A stretch of DNA of 32,717 nt from an uncultured Bacteroidales bacterium (GCA_902773055.1 CACYCZ010000116.1:1-32717); one strand, 5' to 3'; counted from the stretch's first letter, positions 1 to 9,277 are shown. The notes: a model not told the origin generated them from the letters alone. A program made the numbers and translations.

Positions 1-91
1 AGCTCTCTGCATCGCGCTGCTACAACCAACTACCTTTGCTGCGGTCAAGCCCTGGAGGATTCGAAGGGAGCTAGCCGTACAGCACTTCCCC
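1..91 (-). ncRNA. ffs: Signal recognition particle RNA (4.5S-like), 3' end outside the window
   Basis: Read on the minus strand, the RNA begins GGGGAAGTGC at 91 and runs off the left edge. It carries the signature of SRP helix 8: CAGG (54-51) on one side and AGCA (40-37) on the other form the conserved internal loop that binds Ffh. They are capped by a short hairpin (50-41) and flanked by CCT/AGG pairing. No open reading frame fits here, and a good Bacteroidota promoter lies 11 bases upstream. The RNA would work with Ffh and FtsY in co-translational targeting of membrane proteins. The cap is a GC/GC stem with a six-base loop rather than the usual GGAA tetraloop. The assignment rests on motif and layout, not on a covariance search. 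Confidence 0.75.
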
Positions 92-101
92 AAATGCAAT
101 G

Positions 102-133
102 CAAAATTACTAGAATTCTTTTATATGGCAAAA
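102..133 (-). promoter_or_regulatory. Promoter of the SRP RNA gene (Bacteroidota type)
   Basis: On the minus strand TTTTG (133-129) is followed after exactly 19 bases by TAATTTTG (109-102), a full match to the TAnnTTTG -7 element. The element ends about 10 bases before the inferred RNA 5' end, so a few leader bases would be trimmed. The same arrangement and spacing recur upstream of the tRNA-Val pair. Confidence 0.75.
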
Positions 134-408
134 GAAATTGTGAAAAAAAACAATATTTTTGTTTATGTTGAATTCTTCTTTTTTGTAAGGTATCCTTCTT
201 GTCTCAGAAGCTTCGTAGATGGAATTACTATAGACAGACTCAAATGTATTATGTTCTTATTAGCCTATGCTATTTAATCGTAGCCTTTTAAATTGTTTAT
301 GTAATTATCACTCGGATGATAGGATGAAATCTTGTAGGATGGAAGAGCTGAAATAAAGAATGTAATATCTGTATTAGTAGCAGAATTGTACTATGGCGAA
401 GATGTGTT
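134..408. other. AT-rich spacer without a recognisable gene
   Basis: This spacer lies between the 3' end of lepA and the SRP RNA promoter, both on the minus strand. I see no convincing ORF, tRNA or strong hairpin in it. A small CTTCT/AGAAG inverted repeat near 197-212 is too weak to call a terminator. It may hold the lepA 3' untranslated region and little else. Confidence 0.4.
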
Positions 409-2196
409 TTAATCTAGTTTTAGTACCTCAAGAAAAGCTTTTTGAGGCACTTGTACATTGCCGATTTGTTTCATCCTTTTTTTGCCTTTCTTTTGTTTTT
501 CAAGAAGTTTTCTTTTACGAGTGATATCTCCACCATAGCATTTAGCTGTGACATCCTTGCGCACCTGCTTGACAGTTTCACGGGTAATTATCTTAGTTCC
601 GATAGCGGCTTGAATAGCGATGTCATATTGTTGGCGTGGAAGGAGATTCTTAAGTTTTTCACACATTTGTCGTCCAAATGTAACCGCATTGTCGGCATGA
701 GTCAGTACTGACAGGGCATCTACTTGTTTTCCATTTAATAAGATGTCAAGTTTTATGAGATTGGATCGTTGGAAGCCATTGGTGTGATAGTCGAAAGAGG
801 CATATCCTTTAGAGATACTTTTTAATTTGTCATAGAAGTCTATTACGATTTCGCCAAGTGGAAGGTCAAAAATAAGTTCAACACGATTGCCTGCAACAAA
901 TTCTTGTTTGATGAGGTTGCCTCGTTTTGATAAGCAAAGGGTCATTATTGGGCCGATGAAATCTGTTGACGTGATGATACTTGAGCGTATAATAGGTTCT
1001 TCTATATAGTCTATCTCAATGGGTTCAGGCATACCTGACGGATTATGCACTTCAATAATTTCGCCTTTCTTGGTATGTATTTTATATGAAACGTTGGGGA
1101 CAGTTGTAATGACATCCATGTTAAATTCACGATCTAACCGTTCTTGTACAATTTCCATATGTAGCAAACCAAGAAAACCGCAACGGAAACCAAAGCCAAG
1201 AGCTGTGGAAGATTCCGCAGTGAAACTTAGGGATGCATCGTTGAGCTGTAATTTTTCCAGTGAAGCGCGCAGATTTTCAAAATCCTCGGGCTCAATGGGG
1301 TATATACCTGCGAAGACCATGGGTTTTACTTCTTCAAAACCAGCAATGGCCGTGGTGCACGGCGTAGCTACGGATGTAATAGTGTCACCTACTTTAACCT
1401 CTGTAGCTTTCTTTATGCCGCTGACAATATATCCGACATTGCCACATGATAGTTTTTGCCGAGGTGAAAGTTCCATTTTGAGAACACCTATTTCATCGGC
1501 AATATAGGTTCCGCCTGTATTGACGAATTTTACTTCTTGTCCGCTATGTATTTCACCGTTGACAATTTTAAAATATGCGATGATTCCGCGGAAGGGATTA
1601 AAAACAGAATCAAAGATCAATGCCTGAAGTGGTGCCTTTTCGTCACCTTTTGGATGGGGGATATGTTCCACGACGGCATTCAAAATATCTTCTACGCCTT
1701 GTCCGGTTTTCCCTGATGCACGGATAATTTCTTCGCGATTGCACCCCAGAAGGTCTACAATCTCATCCTCAACCTCCTCTGGCATGGCATTGATCATATC
1801 GCATTTGTTGATGACGGGAATGATATTTAAATCATGCTCAATAGCCATGTATAGATTAGAGATGGTTTGTGCCTGTACACCTTGCGTGGCATCAACCAGT
1901 AGTAAGGCACCCTCGCAGGAGGCGATGGAACGGCTGACTTCATAGGAGAAATCCACATGTCCCGGAGTGTCGATAAGATTCAAGATATATGTCTCACCAT
2001 GGTACTGGTATTCCATCTGGATTGCGTGACTCTTGATGGTAATGCCTCGCTCGCGTTCCAGATCCATGTCATCTAGTATTTGGTTTTCAGTTACGGAAAT
2101 AGTTTTGGTAAATTCTAACAGGCGGTCTGCCAGTGTAGATTTGCCATGGTCTATATGGGCTATTATACAGAAATTTCTGATATGATTCATGTCCAT
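409..2196 (-). CDS. lepA: Ribosome-bound GTPase LepA (elongation factor 4)
   Basis: This translational GTPase binds the ribosome and is linked to 30S biogenesis and back-translocation. All G motifs are visible: AHIDHGKST (about residues 13-21, P-loop), DTPGH (G3) and NKCD (G4). The C-terminus has the LepA-specific basic segment [20 protein letters not shown], which separates it from EF-G and TypA. At 595 residues it matches the usual family length of about 600. Translation could start at Met1 (2196) or Met3 (2190); homologues usually begin a few residues before [11 protein letters not shown], so Met3 is quite possible. It has its own promoter in the gap behind the upstream M48 gene. The stop codon is TAA at 411-409. 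Confidence 0.97.
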   Translation of the reverse strand: MDMNHIRNFCIIAHIDHGKSTLADRLLEFTKTISVTENQILDDMDLERERGITIKSHAIQMEYQYHGETYILNLIDTPGHVDFSYEVSRSIASCEGALLLVDATQGVQAQTISNLYMAIEHDLNIIPVINKCDMINAMPEEVEDEIVDLLGCNREEIIRASGKTGQGVEDILNAVVEHIPHPKGDEKAPLQALIFDSVFNPFRGIIAYFKIVNGEIHSGQEVKFVNTGGTYIADEIGVLKMELSPRQKLSCGNVGYIVSGIKKATEVKVGDTITSVATPCTTAIAGFEEVKPMVFAGIYPIEPEDFENLRASLEKLQLNDASLSFTAESSTALGFGFRCGFLGLLHMEIVQERLDREFNMDVITTVPNVSYKIHTKKGEIIEVHNPSGMPEPIEIDYIEEPIIRSSIITSTDFIGPIMTLCLSKRGNLIKQEFVAGNRVELIFDLPLGEIVIDFYDKLKSISKGYASFDYHTNGFQRSNLIKLDILLNGKQVDALSVLTHADNAVTFGRQMCEKLKNLLPRQQYDIAIQAAIGTKIITRETVKQVRKDVTAKCYGGDITRKRKLLEKQKKGKKRMKQIGNVQVPQKAFLEVLKLD

Positions 2197-2236
2197 GTCT
2201 TTAATTGCTCTGAAGTTGAGATTGTTATTCGTTTCG

Positions 2237-2244
2237 CAAAGTTA
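2237..2244 (-). promoter_or_regulatory. Likely lepA promoter (-7 element)
   Basis: TAACTTTG on the minus strand matches TAnnTTTG fully. It lies about 40 bases before the lepA start, in the short gap after the upstream gene. A TTTG exists 12 bases upstream, shorter than the usual 19, so the -33 part is not well supported. It would let lepA be transcribed apart from rlmH and its neighbours. Confidence 0.5.
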
Positions 2245-2250
2245 CGAATA

Positions 2251-3468
2251 TTATTCCAAATGTATTATACGCTCTTTTAACGTGGGGTGAGAATATTTTA
2301 CGAAGACAGTGAAGGGATGGGGGGTAAGATTTGAAAGGCTCCTTTTGGACATTTTCTTAAGTGCCGACGAGACGGCATATCCCATTCCGTTGGCTTTGGC
2401 ATATTCATCGGCTTGCCATTCGTTACGGCGTGAAATGAAATTATCGATAATTGATAACAATTCACTGAAAGGTGCATAGATTAATCCGAAAATCATAAGA
2501 TTAATGTGAAAAGATGGTTGTGTGCAACCTGCTGCTTCTGCGATGTTCTGGTTATTCATAAATAGACTGAATACATAGAACATCAGTAGATTAGTCAGTG
2601 AAGCGGTGATGATGCTTTGGTAAATATGCCCATGTTTGTAGTGTCCTATTTCATGTGCAAGGACTCCTACAATTTCCTCCGTATTAAGTTGCTCCATGAG
2701 GGTATCGTAAAGTACGATGCGTTTGCGGCTGCCGTATCCGGTAAAGTAGGCATTGGCATGTGCAGAACGCTTTGAACCGTCGATGACATAAATATCTTTT
2801 AGCTTAAAATTGACTTTTGTGGCAAAAGTTTCAATGGCTTCTCTCAGTTCTCCAGTTTCTAATGGTTTCTGCTTGTTGAACAGAGGTACTATGAGATCAG
2901 AGTAAAAAAATGTCATGAATAGAGAAAAAACTGTTATGGTGCCCCATGCTAAGAGCCAAAAATAATGTGGGATGAGGTGGTAAATCCATACGAAGAAAGC
3001 AATGAAGGCTCCACCAATCACAATTGTAAGCATCAGGCTTTTCAGAATGTCTAGGATATAAGTCTTGAGTGTCGTTCTATTGAAGCCATATTTTTCTTCA
3101 ATGACGAAGGTACTGTATAAGCCAAATGGAAATTCTGGTATCCAAGAACAAAGAAAAACCAGTCCAAAGAATATCCATGCGACTACGATGGGATTGCTGT
3201 TGACACTTTGTCCCCAGGTGTCAAATAGGGCAAATCCTCCAAATGCAAACAACGAGATTTGGATGACGGAGTTTATGCATGTTGTGATGTAGCTTACGTG
3301 AGCATGCTCCTGTCGATAATTTTGTTGTTTCTTGTAGGTGTCATCGTCATATATGTCGCTTAAGATTTTCGGGATGGGTAGGTGGGCTGCTTTCTTGTTG
3401 AGAAAATGTATGGTGCTGCTATATATGAATTCGGCTATGCAGATGCTGATGATAATCCAGTAAAGCAT
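2251..3468 (-). CDS. M48 family (Ste24/CAAX prenyl protease 1-like) membrane metalloprotease
   Basis: A 405-residue multi-spanning membrane protein with the gluzincin motif HEIGHYKHGH (HExxH from about residue 272). Further on, NEWQADEYA supplies the third zinc ligand Glu. Hydrophobic segments lie at the extreme N-terminus, near residues 65-90, 100-120, 145-165 and 175-200, and after the HExxH motif, as in Ste24 proteases, which are usually about 410-430 residues. The N-terminal region with PEFPFGLYSTFVIEEKYGFN is typical of peptidase M48 N-terminal domains. In bacteria such enzymes take part in membrane protein quality control; the substrate here is unknown. It lies 8 bases behind the DUF1460 gene and is probably co-transcribed with it and rlmH. 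Confidence 0.9.
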   Translation of the reverse strand: MLYWIIISICIAEFIYSSTIHFLNKKAAHLPIPKILSDIYDDDTYKKQQNYRQEHAHVSYITTCINSVIQISLFAFGGFALFDTWGQSVNSNPIVVAWIFFGLVFLCSWIPEFPFGLYSTFVIEEKYGFNRTTLKTYILDILKSLMLTIVIGGAFIAFFVWIYHLIPHYFWLLAWGTITVFSLFMTFFYSDLIVPLFNKQKPLETGELREAIETFATKVNFKLKDIYVIDGSKRSAHANAYFTGYGSRKRIVLYDTLMEQLNTEEIVGVLAHEIGHYKHGHIYQSIITASLTNLLMFYVFSLFMNNQNIAEAAGCTQPSFHINLMIFGLIYAPFSELLSIIDNFISRRNEWQADEYAKANGMGYAVSSALKKMSKRSLSNLTPHPFTVFVKYSHPTLKERIIHLE

Positions 3469-3476
3469 TTTTATTG

Positions 3477-4358
3477 TTATTTCGTAATGATTCTGATGAC
3501 GCGCGTGCCCAGATTTGTTTTCCTGTCAATATTATATTTTTGCAGAGGAACTTTGTCAATTAAGACTTTGCCGTGCAGGCTTGAAGCGTTGAGTAGATGC
3601 AGTTTGTTGTTTTGCCATACGGCAAATCCAAGATGAGATACATCAAGTCCCTCTTTACTTGTAACGAGGGCAAGGATATCACCGGTTTTTATGCAGTTAA
3701 GCTCATTTTGACTTTGTCCTAATTTGTTATTAGGGATATATGAAACGGTGATTCGGTTAAGGTTGGATTCAACGGTCTTGATGCCTTTGATAAATTCGGG
3801 ATGCGCCTGAAGGGCTTTATATCTGTCTGGATGTTGTGTCATGTAGGTGCAATTCAACCTTTGTGTCGCTGTAAAAGGAGATTTGCCTTTTGGACAATCA
3901 TTACTTGTGATTTCATGGGTAAATCCCAGTTCCTCACAGTTGAGAATCCATGAGGAGAAATAGTGGTTGCGTGAAGTATAGTTTGTAATGATTCCTTGGG
4001 GATACCGTTGACGTTGAAGGTAGTAGCAAAAATCTTTAAACGACGTCTTACCTGCGCAAGATGTCAGGGTAAGAGCACAGACTACATCTACGTAGGTTGT
4101 ACAGTCCAACTCATCAAGATTAACGACCAAACGCTCGTTGTCGCTGACTTCAAGTGTATAAGCCACGTAAGGTACCCCTATGAACTTACGGGCGAAAAAC
4201 ATGACTTTGTTTGTTTTCTTGGGTAGTCGGGTTGCTTCTTTCAGATATTGTTCAACTTTGACGGAGTCTGATTTCTTGTATATCGGACTCATTGTCTGTG
4301 CACAGAGAATAGAGCAAGAAAAGATGCTCCCGAGCAATAGTATCCAAAATTTCATCAT
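3477..4358 (-). CDS. DUF1460 family secreted amidase-like protein
   Basis: The protein has a signal peptide (MMKFWILLLGSIFSCSILCAQ), so it should reach the periplasm. I place the start at the ATG pair 4358/4355 because the signal peptide begins there. An in-frame ATG at 4400 would add 14 residues before the signal and overlap rlmH. The family resembles NlpC/P60 cysteine hydrolases and is described as N-acetylmuramoyl-L-alanine amidase-like. The probable nucleophile is Cys86 in ELDCTTYVDVV, and the His is in DVSHLGFAVW near the C-terminus. About 293 residues is normal for the family. A role in trimming or recycling cell wall peptides is expected from the family, not shown here. It sits between rlmH and the M48 protease in one likely operon. 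Confidence 0.85.
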   Translation of the reverse strand: MMKFWILLLGSIFSCSILCAQTMSPIYKKSDSVKVEQYLKEATRLPKKTNKVMFFARKFIGVPYVAYTLEVSDNERLVVNLDELDCTTYVDVVCALTLTSCAGKTSFKDFCYYLQRQRYPQGIITNYTSRNHYFSSWILNCEELGFTHEITSNDCPKGKSPFTATQRLNCTYMTQHPDRYKALQAHPEFIKGIKTVESNLNRITVSYIPNNKLGQSQNELNCIKTGDILALVTSKEGLDVSHLGFAVWQNNKLHLLNASSLHGKVLIDKVPLQKYNIDRKTNLGTRVIRIITK

Positions 4359-4374
4359 GATGTATAATAATATT

Positions 4375-4851
4375 TTAACCTTCGTGATGGTACGGCTCAT
4401 TGTGCATAATGCTCAGAGCCCTGTATAATTGTTCTGTGAAAAGTAAACGAATCATTTGATGTGAAAATGTCATTTGTGACAGTGATAACATTTTCTGGCA
4501 TCTGTTATATACATTGGGACTGAACCCATAAGGTCCACCAATGAGGAAAACGATTTGTTTGGATGAAACGAGAAACTGCTTGGAGAGAAAAGATGCAAAA
4601 TCCACGGAGCGAAATTCAGTGCCTCGTTCATCCAATAAAATGAGATAGTCATTTGACTTGAGTTGCATGAGAATGAGATCACCTTCTTTCTCTTTTTGTT
4701 GCTCTATGCTCAGGTTCTTGGCAGATTTTAACTCTGGTATAATCTTTACGTCAAAAGCTAGATAATGTCTGATTCGCTGGACATAATCTTCAATCAGTGC
4801 ATCCAAGTGTTTGTTCACAGTTTTGCCAACGAGTAGAAGTGTTACTTTCAT
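4375..4851 (-). CDS. rlmH: 23S rRNA (pseudouridine1915-N3)-methyltransferase RlmH
   Basis: A SPOUT-class methyltransferase that modifies pseudouridine 1915 in helix 69 of 23S rRNA, using S-adenosylmethionine. At 158 residues it has the usual length of about 155. The trefoil-knot SAM-binding loop is seen as LIGGPYGFS (about residues 103-111). The conserved C-terminus FSHQMIRLLFTEQLYRA ... NEPYHH is diagnostic. The N-terminus MKVTLLLVGKT is the standard start. A full -7 promoter element ends only 7 bases before the start codon, so the mRNA would have almost no leader. It is divergent from nadC and heads the rlmH-DUF1460-M48 group. Confidence 0.96.
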   Translation of the reverse strand: MKVTLLLVGKTVNKHLDALIEDYVQRIRHYLAFDVKIIPELKSAKNLSIEQQKEKEGDLILMQLKSNDYLILLDERGTEFRSVDFASFLSKQFLVSSKQIVFLIGGPYGFSPNVYNRCQKMLSLSQMTFSHQMIRLLFTEQLYRALSIMHNEPYHHEG

Positions 4852-4858
4852 TTCACTG

Positions 4859-4866
4859 CAAAATTA
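4859..4866 (-). promoter_or_regulatory. Promoter -7 element of rlmH
   Basis: TAATTTTG on the minus strand fits TAnnTTTG. With transcription starting some 4-5 bases downstream, the transcript would begin about 3 bases before the ATG at 4851. No good -33 TTTG is seen at the expected distance. Confidence 0.5.
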
Positions 4867-4920
4867 ATCTTTTTCGATAATTTAGGCTATTCTTCTGGCT
4901 GTCTTTTGAGAAGAAAAGTT

Positions 4921-4928
4921 TATCTTTG
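4921..4928 (+). promoter_or_regulatory. Promoter -7 element of nadC, decides the start codon
   Basis: TATCTTTG fits TAnnTTTG and lies 30 bases before the ATG at 4959. The longer reading frame begins with a TTG at 4926 inside this element, so that start would not be on the transcript. The -33 position holds only CTG. It is divergent from the rlmH promoter, about 55 bases away. Confidence 0.5.
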
Positions 4929-4958
4929 TCTCGCCATAAAGGAAATGGAATATATTAT

Positions 4959-5810
4959 ATGTATACAGTAGATGAATTGGAAGACAAATTGATAGATTTG
5001 GCTTTTGCAGAAGATATTGGTGATGGGGATCATACTACGTTGTGTTGTATCCCGGAGAATATGATGGGGCGGTCTCGGCTTCTGATAAAGGAAGAAGGTA
5101 TATTGGCTGGTGTAGCAGTGGCCCAGAAGGTTTTTCAACGTTTTGATGCTTCGTTGTCAATGGAAGTCTATATTCATGACGGGCAGCATGTGAAACCTGG
5201 TGATGTGCCCTTTATTGTCAGCGGGAAGACGCGTAGCCTATTGCAGACTGAGCGCCTGATGTTGAACATTATGCAACGTATGAGTGGTATAGCCACTATG
5301 ACTCATCGTTATCAGCAGGCTCTTATAGATGCTGGCACTGACACTCGCGTATTGGATACGCGCAAGACAACTCCCGGTATGCGTATGCTTGAAAAGGAGG
5401 CAGTCCGCATAGGCGGGGGCTTGAATCATCGTATAGGTCTCTTTGATATGATACTGCTCAAAGATAATCATGTGGATTTCTGTGGTGGGATTCATAATGC
5501 TGTCAGTCGTGCCAGACAGTATTGCAAAGAAAAAGGTAAAAATCTTAAAATAGAAGTTGAGGTGCGCAACTTTGAGGAGTTGCAACAGGCTTTGTCTGAA
5601 AGCCCAGACCGCATTATGTTTGATAACTTCACCCCTGAAGATACCCGCAGGGCTGTTGAAATAGTAGGTCATCAATGCGAGACCGAATCATCCGGTGGCA
5701 TCACCTTCGAAACAATGATACCATACGCCAAGGCTGGTGTAGATTTTATTTCTTTTGGAGCCTTGACCCATTCTGTCAAGGGACTGGATATGTCATTCAA
5801 AGCCTGTTGA
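4959..5810 (+). CDS. nadC: Nicotinate-nucleotide pyrophosphorylase (carboxylating), quinolinate phosphoribosyltransferase
   Basis: This enzyme converts quinolinate and PRPP to nicotinate mononucleotide, CO2 and pyrophosphate in de novo NAD synthesis. The family signature TRKTTPGMRMLEKEAVRIGG is present, followed by NHRIGLFDMILLKDNH with active-site Lys and His. Near the C-terminus ESSGGI and FISFGALTHS contribute the phosphate site. From the ATG at 4959 (MYTVDELEDK) the protein has 283 residues, the usual size. An upstream in-frame TTG at 4926 is rejected because it overlaps the promoter. The dipeptidase gene follows after 2 bases, which suggests translational coupling even though the functions differ. 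Confidence 0.96.
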   Translation: MYTVDELEDKLIDLAFAEDIGDGDHTTLCCIPENMMGRSRLLIKEEGILAGVAVAQKVFQRFDASLSMEVYIHDGQHVKPGDVPFIVSGKTRSLLQTERLMLNIMQRMSGIATMTHRYQQALIDAGTDTRVLDTRKTTPGMRMLEKEAVRIGGGLNHRIGLFDMILLKDNHVDFCGGIHNAVSRARQYCKEKGKNLKIEVEVRNFEELQQALSESPDRIMFDNFTPEDTRRAVEIVGHQCETESSGGITFETMIPYAKAGVDFISFGALTHSVKGLDMSFKAC

Positions 5811-5812
5811 AG

Positions 5813-7462
5813 ATGAATAAAAAATTATTGTTTGTTGTTTGTTTGTTTGGGATGTTTGTCTCAACTCATGCATGTACTAATTTTATTGTAGGTAAAAAAG
5901 CCTCTGTTGACGGCAGCGTTATGGTTTCTTATAGTGCTGACAGTTATGGCTGTTATGGTGTGATGCAGCATTTTCCTGCTGCCGTCCATAAGAAGGGTGA
6001 AAAACGCAAGGTGTTTGATTGGGAAACCAACAGGTACTTGGGCGAAATAGCTGAGGCACCAGTAACATATAATGTCGTAGGAAATATGAATGAGTATCAG
6101 CTGACCATTGCGGAAACTACCTTTGGCGGTCGCAAGGAATTGGAGGATACGACAGGTATTATAGATTATGGCAGTTTGATATACATCACTTTGCAACGTG
6201 CAAAAACAGCCCGCGAGGCAATTGATGTGATGACCTCTTTGGTGACCGAATATGGTTATTGTAGTGAAGGAGAGTCTTTTTCAATATGTGATCCCAATGA
6301 GGCGTGGATTATGGAAATGATAGGCAAAGGTCCTGGTGTTAAAGGGGCTTTGTGGGTTGCAGTGAGAATACCGGATGACTGTATTTCTGGTCATGCGAAC
6401 CAAAGTCGAATCCATAAATTCATGCATTATGATAAGAAAGACTGCATTTATGCCAAGGATGTTATTTCGTTTGCACGCAAGAAAGGGCTTTACAGTGGTA
6501 AGGATGTTGATTTTGATTTTGCCGACACTTACTGTCCTTTGGATTTCTCTGGGGCTCGTGCATGTGAGGCTCGTGTGTGGAGTTTTTATAATGTATGGGT
6601 AGATGATATGGACAGATATCTGGATTATGCTATGGGGTTAGACTTAGAGGCAGAACCAATGGCTCTTTACTACCGTCCCAAGGCAAAATTAAGTGTGCAC
6701 GATGTTGAAACTGCCATGCGTAACCAATATGAGGGTACACCGATGGATATGACCAAGGACCCTGGTGCCGGAACATATCTTTCGCCATATCGTCCTCGCC
6801 CTCTGACATGGGAGTATAAGGGCGTGAAGTATTTCAATGAGCGTCCTGTCGGTACTCAGCAGACATCTTTCACCTTTGTATCCCAGATGAGGTCTTTTCT
6901 TCCAGACTGTATCGGTGGAGTGCTTTGGTTCGGTCACGATGACGCCAAGATGGTAGCATATACGCCTGTATATTGTTGTGCAACTTCGGTACCAGACTGC
7001 TATACTAAAAAATATGGCGATGATGTTACTTTTTCTTTTAAAAGCGCATTTTGGGTATGTAATTGGGTTTCCAATATGGTGTATCCCCGTTACAGTCTTC
7101 TTTTTCCTGATTTGGAAAAGAAACGTGATGAACTGGAAAAGCACTATTTTGACAAGCAGAAAAGTGTTGAGGAGGCTGCTCTGAAGCGTTATAAAGAAGA
7201 TGAAAATTCTGCTGTAAAATATCTCACCCAGTATTCTCGTATTGCGGCAGAAGGTATGCTCCGCCAATGGGTAAACCTGGGTAAATATTTGATAGTAAAA
7301 TACAATGACCTTGTTGTCAAACCTGATGATAATGGTGTCTTCCTCCGTACAGTAGACGGGCTTGGAGAACGTGTACAATCTGTAGGCTATCCTGATTCGA
7401 CAAGGGCGCATATTATTGAACAGACGGGAAGTCGGTTCCGTGTTCTGGAAAAGAATAAATAA
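5813..7462 (+). CDS. Secreted C69 family dipeptidase (Ntn-hydrolase)
   Basis: The start is ATG 5813, two bases after nadC, because it begins a clear signal peptide (MNKKLLFVVCLFGMFVSTHA). A longer in-frame reading back to 5675 lies inside nadC and is not used. After the signal comes CTNFIVGKKASVDGSVMVS, the C69 N-terminus in which the newly exposed Cys is the nucleophile. Conserved stretches include NEYQLTIAETTFGGR and YCSEGESFSICDPNEAWIMEM. At 549 residues it fits the family, whose members cleave dipeptides. In Bacteroidales they are exported and serve peptide use, fitting amino acid fermentation. The C-terminal 60-70 residues are less conserved. Cleavage at Ala-Cys resembles a lipobox, but here the Cys is better explained as catalytic. 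Confidence 0.92.
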   Translation: MNKKLLFVVCLFGMFVSTHACTNFIVGKKASVDGSVMVSYSADSYGCYGVMQHFPAAVHKKGEKRKVFDWETNRYLGEIAEAPVTYNVVGNMNEYQLTIAETTFGGRKELEDTTGIIDYGSLIYITLQRAKTAREAIDVMTSLVTEYGYCSEGESFSICDPNEAWIMEMIGKGPGVKGALWVAVRIPDDCISGHANQSRIHKFMHYDKKDCIYAKDVISFARKKGLYSGKDVDFDFADTYCPLDFSGARACEARVWSFYNVWVDDMDRYLDYAMGLDLEAEPMALYYRPKAKLSVHDVETAMRNQYEGTPMDMTKDPGAGTYLSPYRPRPLTWEYKGVKYFNERPVGTQQTSFTFVSQMRSFLPDCIGGVLWFGHDDAKMVAYTPVYCCATSVPDCYTKKYGDDVTFSFKSAFWVCNWVSNMVYPRYSLLFPDLEKKRDELEKHYFDKQKSVEEAALKRYKEDENSAVKYLTQYSRIAAEGMLRQWVNLGKYLIVKYNDLVVKPDDNGVFLRTVDGLGERVQSVGYPDSTRAHIIEQTGSRFRVLEKNK

Positions 7463-7504
7463 AAAAGTGTAATTTATTAATAAAGAACAATTAAACAAAA
7501 CAAT

Positions 7505-9250
7505 ATGAACGAGAATAAAGAACTTATAGCGCAATGTGAGAAAGTAGCACAAAAATGGTTGGATTCTCCTTTGTATGATGTTGAGACCAAGGCGGAAGTG
7601 AAAGCCATGCTTGATAATTCCGACAAGACTGAACTGATAGATGCATTCTATCGTACATTGGAATTCGGTACGGGTGGTTTGCGTGGTATTATGGGGGCAG
7701 GTACTAACCGCATGAATAAGTATGTTGTCGGTATGGCTACTCAAGGTTTTGCCAATTATATCAACAAGATTTACCCTCAAGGTGGTAAAAGCGTGGTAGT
7801 ATGCCACGATTGTCGCAACAATGGCCGTATGTTTGCCGAGAGTGTGGCGGCAATATTCAGTGCTAATGGTATCAAGGCTTATCTGTTTGAGGGACTTCGC
7901 CCTACACCGGAGGTTTCATTTGCAATCCGTGATTTAGGTGCTGTTGCTGGTGTCAACGTGACTGCTTCACATAATCCCAAGGAGTATAATGGCTATAAAG
8001 CTTATTGGAGTGATGGGGCTCAGGTATTGGCTCCTCACGATACGGGTATCATTGATGAGGTCAACAAGGTGGATATTGAGGACGTGAAGTTCGAACCTGA
8101 TTGGGACCTCATACAGATCATCGGTGGCGAGATGGATTACAACTATATGGTAGCTGTCAAGGATGCTATGATAGATCAGGATGTCATCCTGCGCAATAAA
8201 GACTTGAACATCGTATACAGTGCGATGCATGGTACAGGACGTGTTATTGTTCCGCTGTGCTTGCGTAGCTGGGGATTCCAGAACATCAATGTGGTACCTG
8301 AGCAGATGGTTGTAGACGGCAATTTCCCCACGGTAGTTTCTCCTAATCCTGAGAATGCGGAAGCTATGACTCTCGGCATGAAATTGGGAACCAAACTGAA
8401 TGCAGACTTGGTTGTTGCGACTGATCCTGACGCTGACCGTCTGGCAATTGTATGTCGCAATCCTAAAGGTGAATGGCAGATAATAAATGGCCACCAGACA
8501 ACCATGCTGTTTATCTACTATATTATTAAGAATAAGATTGCTTTGGGCCAGTTGAGGCCAACCGATTTCCTTGTAAAGACCATCGTAACTACTGAGACAG
8601 TTGCTAAAATGGCCGAGAAATACAACGTTGAGTTGTGTGACTGCTATACAGGTTTCAAATGGATTGCCCATGAAATAGCTGTCCGTGAAGGAAAGAAAAA
8701 GTATATCGGAGGAGGTGAGGAGAGTTTCGGCTTCCTTCCATATGACAAGGTACGTGACAAGGACGCACCGGCATCTATCTGTCTGATTTGCGAGATAGCA
8801 GCCTGGGCTAAGGATCAAGGTAAGACCCTCTATGACATTCTTATGGATATCTATATGGAATATGGCTTTACCGGTAATTTTGCCATCAATGTGGTTAAGC
8901 CTGGCAAGAGTGGTGCAGATGAGATTAAAGCCATGATGGAAGCGTTTAGGAGTAATCCTCCGAAGCAGCTGGCAGGAAGTGCTGTGGCAGAAATACGGGA
9001 TTTTAAGCTTCTGGAAGCAACTGATGCTTGTGGGAATAAACGCAAACTCAATATGCCGGAACCGAGCAATGTGCTGCAATGGTTCTCTGAAGATGGAACG
9101 AAAGTCAGCGTACGTCCTTCCGGAACAGAACCGAAGATTAAATTCTATATGGAAATACCCGCTCCGATGGATAGTCCTGCAGATTACGATAAAGCGCTTG
9201 CAGTATGTGAACAACGTATGAAGGATATCAGGGATTCGCTCGGATTGTAA
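7505..9250 (+). CDS. Phosphoglucomutase/phosphomannomutase family phosphohexomutase
   Basis: This alpha-D-phosphohexomutase interconverts sugar 1- and 6-phosphates through a phosphoserine. All four active-site loops are readable: TASHNP with catalytic Ser155, the metal loop DPDADR (from Asp307), the sugar loop GGGEESFG (about residue 401) and the phosphate loop RPSGTEPK (about residue 537). At 581 residues it belongs to the long PGM2-like branch (EC 5.4.2.2 or 5.4.2.8), common in Bacteroidota and Firmicutes. Glucose versus mannose specificity cannot be read from sequence. It follows the dipeptidase after 42 bases of A-rich spacer and is followed by a long hairpin. Confidence 0.94.
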   Translation: MNENKELIAQCEKVAQKWLDSPLYDVETKAEVKAMLDNSDKTELIDAFYRTLEFGTGGLRGIMGAGTNRMNKYVVGMATQGFANYINKIYPQGGKSVVVCHDCRNNGRMFAESVAAIFSANGIKAYLFEGLRPTPEVSFAIRDLGAVAGVNVTASHNPKEYNGYKAYWSDGAQVLAPHDTGIIDEVNKVDIEDVKFEPDWDLIQIIGGEMDYNYMVAVKDAMIDQDVILRNKDLNIVYSAMHGTGRVIVPLCLRSWGFQNINVVPEQMVVDGNFPTVVSPNPENAEAMTLGMKLGTKLNADLVVATDPDADRLAIVCRNPKGEWQIINGHQTTMLFIYYIIKNKIALGQLRPTDFLVKTIVTTETVAKMAEKYNVELCDCYTGFKWIAHEIAVREGKKKYIGGGEESFGFLPYDKVRDKDAPASICLICEIAAWAKDQGKTLYDILMDIYMEYGFTGNFAINVVKPGKSGADEIKAMMEAFRSNPPKQLAGSAVAEIRDFKLLEATDACGNKRKLNMPEPSNVLQWFSEDGTKVSVRPSGTEPKIKFYMEIPAPMDSPADYDKALAVCEQRMKDIRDSLGL

Positions 9251-9277
9251 TCTTCATTCCATTTGATAATTCTTTGA

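Noticed and set aside
4359..4400. Longer N-terminus for the DUF1460 protein, overlapping rlmH
   Set aside because: It would put 14 charged or polar residues before the signal peptide; the ATG pair at 4358/4355 fits better.
4926..4958. Upstream TTG start for nadC adding 11 residues
   Set aside because: The TTG overlaps the TATCTTTG promoter element, and the added residues are not like other NadC N-termini.
5675..5812. Longer N-terminus for the C69 dipeptidase
   Set aside because: It lies inside nadC and would place the signal peptide 46 residues into the protein.
7967..9214. A 415-codon frame on the minus strand within the phosphohexomutase gene
   Set aside because: The plus-strand gene has all four active-site motifs. 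The opposite frame shows no domain and is a shadow of the codon pattern.
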